Positions 1-9,680 are shown, counted from the first letter of the stretch. The stretch: 64,000 nt of DNA from Enoplolaimus lenunculus (GCA_030248215.1 JASANG010000246.1:47551-111550); one strand, 5' to 3'. Numbers and translations: made by a program. Notes: generated by a model from the sequence alone, not told the origin.

Positions 1-440
1 TTTCAGATTTGAGTTCCGGCTTACCGCTGAACCTAAGTTTACGTCTTTGATGTATCTTTGGTTGTAAAATTAGGGATTTTGGTTGAGCTTTAGCTCCTTA
101 TTTGGAAGTCGGCTTCTGGGAGAATCTTTATTTCTAAGATTTTATATGTCTTGAATGTCAGCAAATGTAGTCTTGGGTAACTTTTGTCATATTCTACTCG
201 TTATGTGCTATTTCGCGTGCAAAATTTGCAATTTAGTTGCTCATACTATACTCTATGCGAGAACGGGTTACATACTTTAAAATTATGAAGTAAAATTTGA
301 AAATATCAAACAAAAACATTTTGTTTTACCGGCGGATGCTTGAGCACTTCGTATCTCGTAATTACAATATTGACTTCCGGTCGAAGCGAAGTATGTGTGA
401 ACAGTAAATGAATCTAAAAATAGCTAATATACCACAATCA
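1..440. other. AT-rich stretch, no gene assigned
   Basis: No repeat family of this window and no convincing exon was found. A GTAAGC donor-like site on the minus strand near position 27 follows a short open stretch, which would be in the right direction to continue the metalloprotease gene, but no in-frame acceptor fits it. Confidence 0.4.
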
Positions 441-446
441 ACAGTA

Positions 447-749
447 GATGATGCATTCTTCAACAAGAGTATGCAGCTGGGTACATTCTCTGTAGGAAAT
501 AATGTATGCGGCGAACGTTGCGCTTTTGGCCGTCCCGCTTATTTAGAGGGGGTACTACCTGTCCGAACCATGCAACTTTATGTAACTGGCATCAAAAATA
601 ATCCGGTTATACATTAATTTAAGAGTATTGCAAGTGACAGCAACCCCCATCTAAATAAGCGGGGTCAGCGAAAAACGCAACGCCCGGTGGTACATTTTGT
701 ATTATGCAGAACCCCAAGATTTGCGCACTCTTGTATCATGCACTCTTGG
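447..749 (+). mobile_element. FB fold-back element, copy 1
   Basis: About 300 bp with CAAGAGT at one end and CACTCTTG at the other. The interior is self-complementary: a CGTTGCG...GGCC block near 510 is mirrored by GGTCAGCG...CGCAACGCC near 665-685, and TCCCGCTTATTTAGAGGGGG is mirrored by CCCCCATCTAAATAAGCGGG. Other copies lie at 2236-2851, 33927-34236, 43434-43757 and 57575-57898. No coding capacity; the mobilising enzyme is unknown. Confidence 0.7.
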
Positions 750-871
750 TACAGCTAACACAGTTAAAGGTTAACTAATGTTTCGTAATGAATCTAAATC
801 GTTTGTATTTACTGCAGTTTAAGCAATGTTCAAGGAGTTGCGTAGATATAAATCAAACTCATAAAAAACTC

Positions 872-1073
872 GGCCAATGTCAAGAACACGGACGGAACAT
901 TATTATAAGCATTTTTCTAAGCCTAAGCCTAAGCCTAGGCGTAAGAATGAGCATATTTCTGAACCTCAGCCTAAGCCTAAGCCTAAGCCAAGCAAAAAAA
1001 ATTAGTCTAAAGCTTAAGCTTACTCTATTACAGTCCTACAGAAAAACGTTCCGCCCCTGATCTTTACATGGGC
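872..1073 (+). mobile_element. M1 MITE (GGCC ends, CCTAAG interior)
   Basis: Starts GGCCAATGTCAAGAACACGG and ends CGTTCCGCCCCTGATCTTTA then CATGGGC. The interior holds runs of CCTAAG hexamers followed by the family block AGTCTAAAGCTTAAGCTTAC. The flanks AAAAACTC and AAAAATCT resemble a decayed 8-bp target duplication. Confidence 0.8.
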
Positions 1074-1079
1074 AAAAAT

Positions 1080-2230
1080 CTAAAAGACTGTACTTTTGGA
1101 TTTATAGGCAGCGTAGTTGTAGAAATTATTTTTACTCTGAATTTCAGCTTAGTTTGAATTGCAAACGCTGGCCAGTTTCAAAAGTCTTAAAATTCAACTT
1201 TGTATTTAAAAATTTAACAGTTCAACTATTTGAAATGAGAATGTTTCAAAGTTGAAATAAATGGTAAAATATATACCCATGCGAATAACAACAAATTTGA
1301 CCAATGTCAACGATTGGGATTGTCAGTTTAGGTAGAAACCGCGATATTTCAGACATTTTAACTAAGAAGGCGGAAAAGCAGACCTATAGAGAGGGAATAG
1401 AACTTCAAGCCTGTGGATGTTTAAGTGGATGGTTCACCATTGCGCCGCGTAGACCGTTTACCCACTACTTTTATCGTCGACTATAAGTGTCGGCCGTGCG
1501 CTGCCGACAAGCATACTATACAATGTGCGTTGCATATAACGCAAAAACACCAGGACAAGCATGTCTCACATGCATTCACGAATCAATCTCTTAAAAAACA
1601 GAGAGACTGCGCTACTTAAAGGATGGAAAGCTTAGCCTAAAGCTTAGGCTAACGGTTAGGCTTATATTTAAACGTAGATGTAGGTTGCAGGCTTAGACAA
1701 ATGATTTATGGGTATGGCCGTATAATTACGATGTGTAACAAACTAAAAAATTTTGAGCAAACGAAACTCCTGTTACAGTCGGTCCACTATAGGAAACAGA
1801 AAGACTCTGGGACTCATAGAGACGAGACGGCTTCGGTGAACGCTTGGGAATACGGTTAGGATCAGGCTGAGGTTTAGGCTTAATCTTAGCGAGCAGGCAC
1901 CAATAACTACGAGGGCTACAAAATCAAATATTTTGCACAATCAAAATTTTATTTGCGCCTAAATGTTATTGTAATTACTACAGTGTACCAATGCGAAACA
2001 CTGACAGACACGTGTAGCCAGGAAGGCGGATTCAGATGTTTAGACCCTTCCAATGCAAGAACCAAGAAACGTTTTGTAACTGTTGCAAAAGGGATTACAA
2101 TTTCATTTTCGTTCGCTTATTTAGGGATCAAGCAATCGAATCTCGCCGTTTGAATCAACACAAAAGTTTAAATCTGTCCTTGGGTTACATAAGAAATTTT
2201 GCCACTGTAACTCTTGATTTATCCAAGGAG
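1080..2230. other. Unassigned DNA with M1-like hexamer debris
   Basis: No supported gene. Short TTAGGC-like runs near 1630-1690 and 1850-1890 look like decayed M1 interiors without their ends. The short open frames here lack splice signals and any recognisable motif. Confidence 0.4.
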
Positions 2231-2235
2231 TAGAT

Positions 2236-2851
2236 GATCTCTCTAACAAGAGCGTGCAACTACTGAAATTTGTGTGGTGCAAAATGTAGCACCGGGCGTT
2301 GGATTTTTGTCCGACCCCCTTCTTGTTTAGAAGGGGGTCGCTATTACATGAATATCCCTAAATTAAACTATAAGGGTAGCATGTTTGACGCCGCATACAT
2401 AAAGTGCCACTGTTCGCACCGGTTGTACCGCCCTTTAAATAAAGGGGTGTAGGACAAAAACACAACGCGTGCCGGGTACATTCGTTTCTACACAGAATAT
2501 GCCCAGTTGCACAATCGTCTTAAATAGCGATTATCCAAACCACGAGTGGATAATCGCTAAAAAGAGTGTGCAACTGGACATATCCTGTGTAGCAACGAAT
2601 GTACTCGGCACGCGTTGTGTTTTTGCCCTACCCCCCTTTATTTAGAGAGGGATACAACCGGTGCGAACCATGACACTTTATGTACGCGGCGTCAAACATG
2701 CTCTACTTATAGGGTAATTTAGGAGTATTCATGTGATAGCGACCCTCCGTGTAAACAAGGGGGGATCGGCCAAAAACGCAACGCCCGGTGGAACATTTTG
2801 TACCATGCGGAACCCCAAGAGTTGCACACTCTTGTCATTATCGACTCTTGG
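2236..2851. mobile_element. Two FB elements fused head-to-head (palindrome)
   Basis: A left copy (about 2236-2545) and an inverted right copy (about 2550-2851) share the inner end AGCGATTATCCA / TGGATAATCGCT. Landmarks such as ACGCGTGCCGGGTACATTCG and its mirror CGAATGTACTCGGCACGCGT sit symmetrically about position 2547. It lies just beyond the last visible exon of the metalloprotease gene, probably inside an intron if the gene continues to the left. Confidence 0.75.
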
Positions 2852-3099
2852 TTTAACGCAATATATATTCGACTCAATTCGTCATAAAATTTGTTAAACT
2901 TAAAGGTGTCGGTATCGATATCGGTATGCGGTCAAAAATACGGATACTGATACCCTGATTTTGCCGATATCCCGGGTCAACATTACTTTGACCGGCACTA
3001 CATTGAAAACCAGGTTTGCAGCTGCTTCAGTTCGCTTGTTTGAAAACCTAATTGCAAATCCGAGCTTCGGCCGTGATGAACAGCTAAAAAACGGCTTAC

Positions 3100-3221
3100 G
3101 TTATTCACAGCACCGAGTATGAAGCTCAAAAGTTCAGCATCGGCGTCGGTTCGATACAAATCTTCGAAATGTTTCCACATCGCATCGTCAACAAAAACGC
3201 CAAGTTCGACAACAACAGGAC
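3100..3221 (-). CDS. M12B gene exon 6: start of reprolysin domain
   Basis: 122 nt between acceptor TTTGTTTCAG and donor AAC|GTAAGC, leaving in phase 0. It encodes PVVVELGVFVDDAMWKHFED and FILGAVNN, corresponding to the first strand (ELxVxVD) and first helix of M12B catalytic domains. This is the last exon seen before the window edge. Confidence 0.75.
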
Positions 3222-6200
3222 CTGAAACAAAAAAAACAACAAAAAATAAAAAAATTAACTTTTTTTGTCATTTTTTTACATTTTGCGATATTTGAACATT
3301 TTATCGGTTTATGGATCAAATTCAGTTGTGCAACTCGCACCGGTCGACTATATTCTATTTCGCATCCTACAGCCACCATAACAAGCGATTGCTAGCAGAG
3401 GTAAGATTTTTGGGGGGTGGGAGGTGCGGCAAAATTTCGGTAAACACACAATTGTTTCGGCGGTGGAGAGCAATTTTTGGTCTGAGAGGGTCAAAAAGAT
3501 GTCCATAAGTAGAACGCTGTAACATTGTTGCATCTTTTCCAAGAATTGAGCTGCAACAAGTACTGCAGTGACCAGAATAAGAGGGGGGTAATAAGACGGG
3601 GGTGCACCTTTTGAGTCCTAATCAACAGAAGTCCGTATTCCCAATAAGAGTGCGTAAGCGGATACAGTCCCCAAACCCTAATTAGAGCCCATAAATTTTA
3701 ATTATCCCTAATTATAGTGCACAAATGACTCTAGGACGAAATAAAGCTGAGCTCGAAACTTTAAAGCATACTTAAGTTTTGGAAGTACATTGCTAAGTAA
3801 AGCATGCATAATATCGCTCAAGCTTTTGTTACAAGACAAATAAACGTTTGATTCAACGGATACTTGCACGACTAGATATATATCAGTAACAAAGGGCGGT
3901 GGAAGACTTTATGCTATTTGAAAAGTTGAGTATAGTTTTACAAATAAATTTCTCTAAGTGTCATAATTGGGTTTTAGCTAAAAATGTTGCGATTGGCTAA
4001 AAATTTTTGGCGTTTCAGCAAAAATCCGATTATGTATGTGAGTCAGCGAAATTTTACATCAAAAACTTAACTCAAAGCGTAGTTTCGAAATATTATTCGA
4101 AAATGTGCTTCTGTACACTATGCATACTGGGATATTTTGGATTTTGAAAATTTTTGCATATTTGAGCTTCTCAGTGATGACTACAGATCACAACGTTGGA
4201 TGATATTATTTAAGACTTACCACGTACCACTGCCAGCCTTTCGAAACCATCTGGTAAGGCAGAATGAGGCTCGATCAACACGGGCATTTCTTCATTTTCT
4301 GCAGAAGACGTACTGTTATTAATAGCATCTTCTTGTTGTTCATTGAGTAAAGGATCTTCCGTTGTATCTGAAACAATAACAAGCAAATTTGAAACGATTC
4401 CAAGAACAGATTACGGAACAAAGAAAATTGTTTTTTCAATTATAATTTAGGATTTTGCAAAATTTACAAATTTGGAGCGATTCCAAGAAAAGATTAAGGA
4501 ACTAAGAAAATGATATTTTTTCTATTATAATTTATTAATTGGCGAAATTTTAGTCTTTCAAGAGTTTGCCAGCAGTTCTTTGAAACCGTCTGAGGGTTTC
4601 ATAGGTTACTTCAACGTTACCAATGGCAGATCCAAAGGGGTGCTACCTGAGCTTTGCCTCCCCACCCCCGCAACAGGGATCAAAACGAAGAGCTTGTATT
4701 AATATATAGCGCTAATATGGCGTCCTGCTTCTCGGTCGTTTCGCTCGAGAGTTTTTTTCACTATTATTTCTCGCACAGTGCCTACTTTTCAAAATTTCTG
4801 GATCTGCCACAGGACGTTCGATACATTTTTCAATTATCCGTCCTGTTGGACACACAAAGATGTCAGTATACTTCAAAAGGTCCGTATTCTCAAATGTGTG
4901 CAGAACCCATTTACCAGACAGCAACAGCCTTTGAAATATTAGGTCCACTGTAGTTTAAGGCTGTTGGATTTCTTAAAATTAAGAGTTTTGATGAAATTTA
5001 GCAAATAAACAGTTTGATCATCGGCGTTTGCTGGTTCTTGGTTCAAAAGTTTGTCGCTAAATACAGGTAGTACACACATGCAGTTGAGAGTTCCGCCGCC
5101 AGTCTCGTTCAACGTCATTTCTAAACTGAAAAAATCCATTCATTGATCAAAACTCACTATAAATACACTTGGTGTCGTCATCCTGACTATCAACAGCGAC
5201 CGATGACGTAATTTGAGTATAAAACGTCTTCAGAATGACGTCATTTCGCGTTTGCTCCTCAATGCTTGCCTGAGTCGTGGTGTCTCGTTTGAAGACAACG
5301 TGAGGGTGTGGATATTTGTTCTTGTTACTTTTTACTGCAGAATTATTCGCGGCGAACTCTTTTGCAACGGGCAAAGGTAATGGATGCAACAAGATTTGCT
5401 CGCCAGTATCCGAAAATATCACTAATGCTCTCTGAAATTAAAGCAAAAATAGCATTAAATTCACCGAAATTCAATAATCCACCGTAATTTGTGTGGACCA
5501 ATGTATAGAACACGGACGGAACAGTAGTATAAGCATATTCCCTATGGATGCAACAATATTTGCTCGCCAGTATCCGAAAATATCACTAATGCTCTCTGAA
5601 ATTAAGCAAAAATTATCTTCGATAAGAGCGAGCAAGTAGCTGGATCGTTTGCCTTCAAATCATTTTAAAAGTTTAGCCAGTGTAAACGGTTGTTATAAAG
5701 CAAACACGATATTAAATTCACTGAAATTCGAAAAACCGCCGTGGTTTGTATGAGCCAATGTATAGAACACGGACGGAACAGTAGTATAAGCATATTCTTC
5801 AGCCTAAGTCTAAAAATGAGCCTTTACCTAAGCTTAAGCAAAAAATGCCTACAGCTTACGCTTACATTATTTCAGACCCTCAGCAAAACGTTCCACCCCT
5901 GATCTTTTCATGGGCACTCGTTTGAAACTATTTTACAGGTTTATATGCTACGCCAAGTTTTATCAGATAACATGTATGGTCATATCCGATAACATTTATT
6001 GTTAAACACTGCGCATTCTTATATTTTTGCACACTACACTGTTTATATATAAATTTGCTTATATATCTACATAATTAAAGCTGGAATGCGCCACATACGT
6101 ATTTTTGGCAACTTTCAGCAATTAACATTGCTTACAATATTTTCTCAGAACACAAACGTGCTTGTTCTGTGAAAAGAAAATTTGCATGCATATTGTTGTA

Positions 6201-7884
6201 TATTCGCTAACATTTGCGCATTGTGTAAACCTGTCCAAGTATTCTCTATGCGAGAAAGGGTTCATAATAATTTGAGCATTCCATATAAATACAATACACT
6301 CACGTGCCTGTTGGTGCATCCGTTAAGTGCAATAGATGCATTGCGATGAGAATTAACTAAATTTCCCACAAACAAACAGTTCTGCACTGATTTGACACGT
6401 TCATGCTGTGCTGTATAGACATAGCTTCGATTGCTAAAATCTCGATCAATGGCAGTGAACCCGTGGGAAAATAGGCGTCGCCCAGTCGGCAAAACATCAA
6501 ACGTATACAGTGAACCTGCGTGGGAAAATCTGTATCGGAATTTGGTGGTCGATGACGTATCGTTCAAGGAAATTGACCAAACTGGTTCTGGATGAATTAT
6601 TTCATATTTGGGGACTAAAATTACGAATACAAATGTTTCAGTACAATGTCATATCAAATTTGTTGTATGTGACAATTAGTCGCATAACAGCTTGTCGTGC
6701 GACAACTTGTAATTCGAAATTTCATCGACTCGACAATTCGTCGCTAATCATTAAGCTTAAAACTATTACGTTTAGGATTATGCTTACATTTATTTATAAG
6801 CATTAGGACACAGTTGGGCGATAAGTTGTCGGGCGACGAATTGTAAATTGATCATATGTACAAACTAATTAGGTTATCAGCGAAGATTTCAAATCTGGGC
6901 ATAGAACGAGCATTAATAATTTTCCATGACTTACAAGCGGGACTCAAACTTGTCTTGGGTGGGGCTAAATAATTGTTGATGAGTTACAGCTGACCCTATG
7001 CCTGCCCCACAATCTGACAACTGACGTTATATCGATCTGTAATATGAACAGAATACACGTTCTTCGCCAATTCAAACACCTTACCGTCTTGTTTTCTTTT
7101 GACTCCAAATATATGATGCAAATGTTTCGCTGACAAATGATGATCGATCGCTGTTGCGGCAACCTAAAAAATGAACAAAATGACGTCAGATAATTCGCCA
7201 CTTTTAGTTTGCGAAAATGAATTCGCTACCGATCAATCTTGGATCGGCCAATGAAATTGAAGTATTAAAATTTAAGGTTATAGTTGATTTTAACTCAGCA
7301 AGAGTTGTATTTATTCAGATGCCTGAGCTATGACACAGGCCATTCTTAACTCCTGGGATTTTGAATTGACTGAACTCATTCTGAATTAATCAACTCACAC
7401 AGATTTAAATCAGCTTAGTGCTAGTTACTGCTTACTGCTTATTGACTCAGAAATAACCAGAAACGACTAATTCGCTGTCTGAGTTGATTAATCAACTCAT
7501 TTCGAGTTTACAGCGCTTTCAAAGAGGGCCGCATACTTGAGCATATCGGGATTTCCAATTGTAATTTCACCCTGCTCTTGCACACTTTCCCCCTAGGCTT
7601 AGGCTAAATTGATTCAGGAAACAAACTTATATCGTCTAAGCCAAATAATGAACAAGGGCCAATTTACGAGCGAGACTTAATACTTTCTGGGGCCAAACCT
7701 TTTCTTGGTCGGTTGAGGATGTTTTGTTTTGAGCTCCGATGACGAGTAGAGACCAGAGGTCACTAACCTGAGCGATGAAAGCCGTCAAAAATAGCCATAA
7801 ACGCAGAAATCGGAATCCAACCAACTCCGGGTTACGACAAGTGACCGTGGATATTAATGATAAAATCAAACACCAGTCGAACAT
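3100..7884 (-). CDS. ADAM/ADAMTS-like M12B metalloprotease, 5' part of gene (6 exons)
   Basis: Exons read on the minus strand: 7768-7884, 7085-7163, 6304-6614, 5158-5431, 4221-4367 and 3100-3221. Each has GT-AG borders and all junction phases agree (0, 1, 0, 1, 1). The product starts with a hydrophobic signal or anchor segment. A Pep_M12B-type propeptide follows, with the characteristic C-x-F-x-G spacing in exon 3 (NCLFVGNLVNS, then SIALNGC) and the continuation ALVIFSDTGEQILLHPLP in exon 4. An acidic linker is next, and then the start of a reprolysin domain (VVVELGVFVDDAMWKHF, FILGAVNN). The family makes secreted or membrane zinc endopeptidases kept latent by the propeptide. The HExxHxxGxxH zinc exon is not seen; it would lie left of the window, or the gene is truncated. 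ADAM versus ADAMTS cannot be decided without the C-terminal domains. Confidence 0.8.
3561..3912 (-). mobile_element. M2 MITE, one end missing
   Basis: Begins CTGCAGTGACCAGAATAAGA and carries the family blocks GGACTC..ATTAG (as the complement), CGAACTTTAAAGC-like and CAACGGAT. The opposite CTGTAGTGACC end is absent. It sits in the intron between exons 5 and 6 of the M12B gene. Confidence 0.6.
4221..4367 (-). CDS. M12B gene exon 5: linker before catalytic domain
   Basis: 147 nt between acceptor TTGTTTCAG and donor CGTG|GTAAGT. It encodes an acidic, Asn/Ser-rich linker ending ALPDGFERLAVVR. Phase 1 at both ends fits exon 4 and exon 6. A Lys/Arg cluster for furin is not obvious here. Confidence 0.65.
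4620..4760 (+). repeat. GGCGGATCC / GCTTCTCGCTCG repeat fragment
   Basis: Starts ATGGCAGATCCAAAGGGG and ends in a GCTTCTCGGTCGTTTCGCTC motif. Relatives are at 24722-24860, 29112-29250, 30380-30540, 31740-31880, 32950-33060, 38040-38140 and 63190-63330. Family not identified. Confidence 0.45.
4939..5120 (-). other. Open stretch after exon 4, possible alternative exon
   Basis: Follows exon 4 after only 37 nt (GTGAGT...TTTAG) and joins it in phase. It reads MTLNETGGGTLNCMCVLPVF and stays open about 60 codons to a stop. No good donor in the needed phase was found, so it is either an alternative 3' end with a very small intron or intron sequence that happens to be open. Confidence 0.3.
5158..5431 (-). 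CDS. M12B gene exon 4: end of propeptide
   Basis: 274 nt between acceptor TTAATTTCAG and donor ATA|GTGAGT. It continues the propeptide (ALVIFSDTGEQILLHPLP, then YPHPHVVFKRD) and then a Thr/Asp/Gln-rich linker. The acceptor and first part of this exon are also present as a partial tandem copy at 5537-5605. Confidence 0.8.
5376..5800. repeat. Tandem duplication covering start of exon 4 and its acceptor
   Basis: A block around 5376-5452 (exon 4 start plus acceptor) recurs at 5537-5612, and the adjoining AAATTCACCGAAATTC...AGTAGTATAAGCATATTC block at 5460-5543 recurs at 5715-5800. The second block includes the 5' end of an M1 element (5495-5543 partial, 5753-5915 complete). Confidence 0.7.
5753..5915 (+). 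mobile_element. M1 MITE in M12B intron 3
   Basis: GCCAATGTATAGAACACGGA at the left and ACGTTCCACCCCTGATCTTT at the right, with a short CCTAAG-type interior. A partial left end at 5495-5543 was created by the local tandem duplication. Confidence 0.7.
6052..6110 (+). repeat. Helitron-like 5' terminal motif
   Basis: TCTACATAATTAAAGCTGGA then ATGCGCCACATACGTATTTT. The same motif (TCTATATTATTAAAGCTGGA, ACGCC) recurs at about 20848, 22357-22410, 23025-23090, 23145-23207, 46785-46830, 49448-49495, 51625-51670 and 54478-54520. The TC start and A/T-rich TATTATTAAA block resemble Helitron 5' ends; no 3' CTRR hairpin was paired with it. Confidence 0.35.
6304..6614 (-). CDS. M12B gene exon 3: propeptide core
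   Basis: 311 nt between acceptor GTAATTTTAG and donor CAC|GTGAGT. It encodes the most diagnostic part of the Pep_M12B propeptide: a YEIIHPEPVW strand, FRYRFSHAGSLYTFDVLP, LFSHGFTA and the C-x-F-x-G...S-x-A-x-N-x-C pattern. These match the order seen in ADAM and ADAMTS propeptides. Confidence 0.8.
6640..6860. repeat. ACAA(C/T)TNGTCG short inverted repeats
   Basis: Motifs of the type GACAATTAGTCGC and GCGACAACTTG repeat on both strands, with an inner (GCTTA)-like block. A related stretch lies at 8815-9000 (CGACAATTCGTCAACCGACA...CGCGACGTATTGTCG). Probably a small inverted-repeat element upstream of the M12B exon 3 acceptor. Confidence 0.4.
7085..7163 (-). CDS. M12B gene exon 2
   Basis: The acceptor CATTTTTTAG and donor ACG|GTAAGG bound 79 nt, giving 26 codons plus one base. 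The peptide is His- and Lys-rich (DHHLSAKHLHHIFGVKRK). It enters in phase 0 from exon 1 and leaves in phase 1 into exon 3, where the split codon makes Val. The frame stays open past the donor for about 30 codons, so intron retention is possible. Confidence 0.65.
7290..7510. mobile_element. M4 MITE, degenerate
   Basis: Contains the family landmarks TTTTAACTCAGCAAGAGTTG, CTGAACTCATTCTGAATTAA, AGAAATAACCAGA and GAGTTGATTAATCAACTCAT. Ends are worn. Lies in intron 1 of the M12B gene. Confidence 0.5.
7768..7884 (-). CDS. M12B gene exon 1: signal sequence
   Basis: Thirty-nine codons from ATG to a CAG|GTTAGT donor, ending in phase 0. The peptide opens MFDWCLILSLISTV and has a second hydrophobic run LRLWLFLTAFIAQ, so it could be a signal peptide with a late start or a signal anchor. 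The start was chosen because it is the only ATG that puts a hydrophobic leader in frame with exon 2; an internal start is not excluded. Confidence 0.6.
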
Positions 7885-7894
7885 TATCAGGAAT

Positions 7895-8090
7895 ATTATT
7901 AATTTTCGATGTAAACCCGTTTACAATATATATTTATATAAATATAATAAAGTAAATTATTATTTAATTATAATTAATCTTATTATTATAATTGTTATTA
8001 TTATTAATAATAATTATTATTAATTATATTATTATTATTATGATTATTAATTTTAATATTATAATTATTTTATGAATTTTAACATTTTAA
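7895..8090. repeat. TTA/TAA-rich simple sequence
   Basis: A run of ATTATT, TTAATT and AATAAT motifs, almost pure A/T, immediately upstream of the M12B start codon. Confidence 0.7.
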
Positions 8091-8278
8091 CTACAAAACC
8101 CAGTAATATTTGTATAAATTAATGTTACAAATTCGCTAATTGAAATAAAACACGTCAACAAGCATATCACCGAATAATTTAGAAGATTTCGCTGTATTTT
8201 TTCACAATCTGGTGTAGTTTGTAAGCTAAAAACAAATGAAACTTCAACGATCAGCAAAAATTGTTCTTGTACAATTCA

Positions 8279-8485
8279 CCCTATGTAAAAATCAGGGGCG
8301 GAACGTTTTTCTGAGGGACTGCAATAGAGTAAGCTTAAGCTTTAGACTTATTTTTTTGCTTGGCTTAGGCTTTAGGCTTAGGCTTAGGAATACGCTCATT
8401 CTTATGCTTAGGTTTAGGTTTAAACGTTGGCTTAGGCTTAGGAATAAGCTTATAATACTGTTCCGCCCCTGTTCTTTACATTGGG
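8279..8485 (-). mobile_element. M1 MITE
   Basis: AAATCAGGGGCGGAACGTTT at the left, TTAGGC hexamers inside, and GTTCCGCCCCTGTTCTTTAC then ATTGGG at the right. The outermost GGCC bases are worn on both sides. Confidence 0.75.
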
Positions 8486-8567
8486 TTACACTTCCAACAC
8501 ATATAAGGTTAAGAAGAATTAGGCTTAGGCTTAGGCAAGACCGTCACCTTGGGAGGCAATGCAGGGC

Positions 8568-8710
8568 AATTCCATCCAAATTCTGGTGCCATCCAAATAG
8601 ACTCAGTCTATGGGTAAACAATCTTGAATTGCAACTGTATGGGTCGCTCAGAAATTATTCGGAGCCCTGTAATATAATTATCTACGGACGCCCTCATGGG
8701 CTTTTAGACA
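8568..8710 (+). repeat. Fragment of GACTC...AACAATCTTGAATTGCAA repeat
   Basis: Carries CCAAATAGACTC, GTAAACAATCTTGAATTGCA and ATTATTCGGAGCCC. The same blocks appear at 13500-13640, 29610-29770, 48915-49030 and 52095-52250. Probably a MITE with G/C-rich ends (GGCGCCCC); ends not defined. Confidence 0.5.
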
Positions 8711-9161
8711 AAGGTTCAAGCAGTTGTTACGTACGCATTTTATTAAGCCTATGTCTAAGTCTAAGCGTAAATGTAATGAAAAAACCTGTAGGAAGCACAA
8801 AAATGATTAACCAATGAATCTACGACAATTCGTCAACCGACAACTTGTTGACCAACAGTGTCCTTAAGCCTATGCATACCTTCCAAACATAATCGTAAGC
8901 GTAATCCTAAGCCTATCAGCGTTAAAGCATAATGATCGGCTATAAATTGTTGAGTCAATGAAATGTCAAATTACAAGTTTTCACGCGACGTATTGTCGAT
9001 ACCGTAACCAATAGCCAATCATTTTGATTTAAGTTGAACTGAACCGTGGTTGAAAAGTGCAACAGTAACCCAACCGCTTGAACAATCTGTCGCTAAACAT
9101 TAATTACGGGGAACTCTGTAACTTTTCAGGTTTTGCTGGAACCTTTAGGGAACCGCAATAT

Positions 9162-9375
9162 GTTTAAGTGCCGCGCAGCGCCGGCCGCCCGCGCGTCACC
9201 GAACGCCACCGATCACTGGGACGCGGAACCGGTCGACGCCGATCACTGGGACGCGGAACCGGTCGACGCCGATCACTGGGACGCGGAACCGGTCGACGCC
9301 GATCACTGGGACGCGGAACCGGTCGACGCCGCGCGTCACAATGAATAGTAAATTTAAGATGTGCCGCGTGGCGCC
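9162..9375 (+). repeat. GC-rich minisatellite, 30 bp x 4 perfect units
   Basis: Four identical 30-bp units at 9211-9240, 9241-9270, 9271-9300 and 9301-9330 (each GATCACTGGGACGCGGAACC then GGTCGACGCC). They are bracketed by similar blocks GTGCCGCGCAGCGCCG (near 9169) and GTGCCGCGTGGCGCCG (near 9361). Both strands are open through the array (DHWDAEPVDA repeats on plus), which follows from the 30-bp period and is not by itself evidence of a gene. The block stands out sharply from its AT-rich surroundings. Confidence 0.85.
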
Positions 9376-9475
9376 GCACTGCGTCAAGTGTTTAATAAAA
9401 TATTTTAACGTGACCATAGCGACAAATCGCGACACCCTTAATCTTGGTTTCAAACCAATACCGATATATTGACTA

Positions 9476-9567
9476 CCAGGGTACAACAACCGGAGCTCTG
9501 CTTCCGGCTCCGGTAAATTTTGTTGACCTCCGGTTCCGGTATTTTTTACCTTCGGTTGCACCCTGTT
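9476..9567. mobile_element. Very short hAT-like CAGGG element
   Basis: CAGGGTACAACAACCGGAGC at one end and TTCGGTTGCACCCTG at the other, with a CCGGCTCCGG-rich interior. About 92 bp, probably an internally deleted member of the family seen whole at 11015-11401. Confidence 0.6.
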
Positions 9568-9680
9568 GGTGACTACAGTTCTTTGCGCGTACACTTTTAG
9601 TATTACATTTTGTAGTTGTAACTTTGTGAAATCGGTTCTGTACAGATAAGAATTCCAGTGTCTGTCTTTAGATGTTTTGG

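Noticed and set aside
1-70. Further M12B exon reading FYNQRYIKDVNLGSA before a GTAAGC donor
   Set aside because: The frame has a stop just upstream and no AG acceptor lies between the stop and the open part.
872-1073. Internal telomere fusion or chromosome end signalled by TTAGGC runs
   Set aside because: The hexamers are always inside elements with defined GGCC ends and target duplications, so they are carried by MITEs and are not telomere remnants in place.
6510-6806. 98-codon plus-strand frame over M12B exon 3
   Set aside because: It lies opposite a well supported exon and has no signals of its own.
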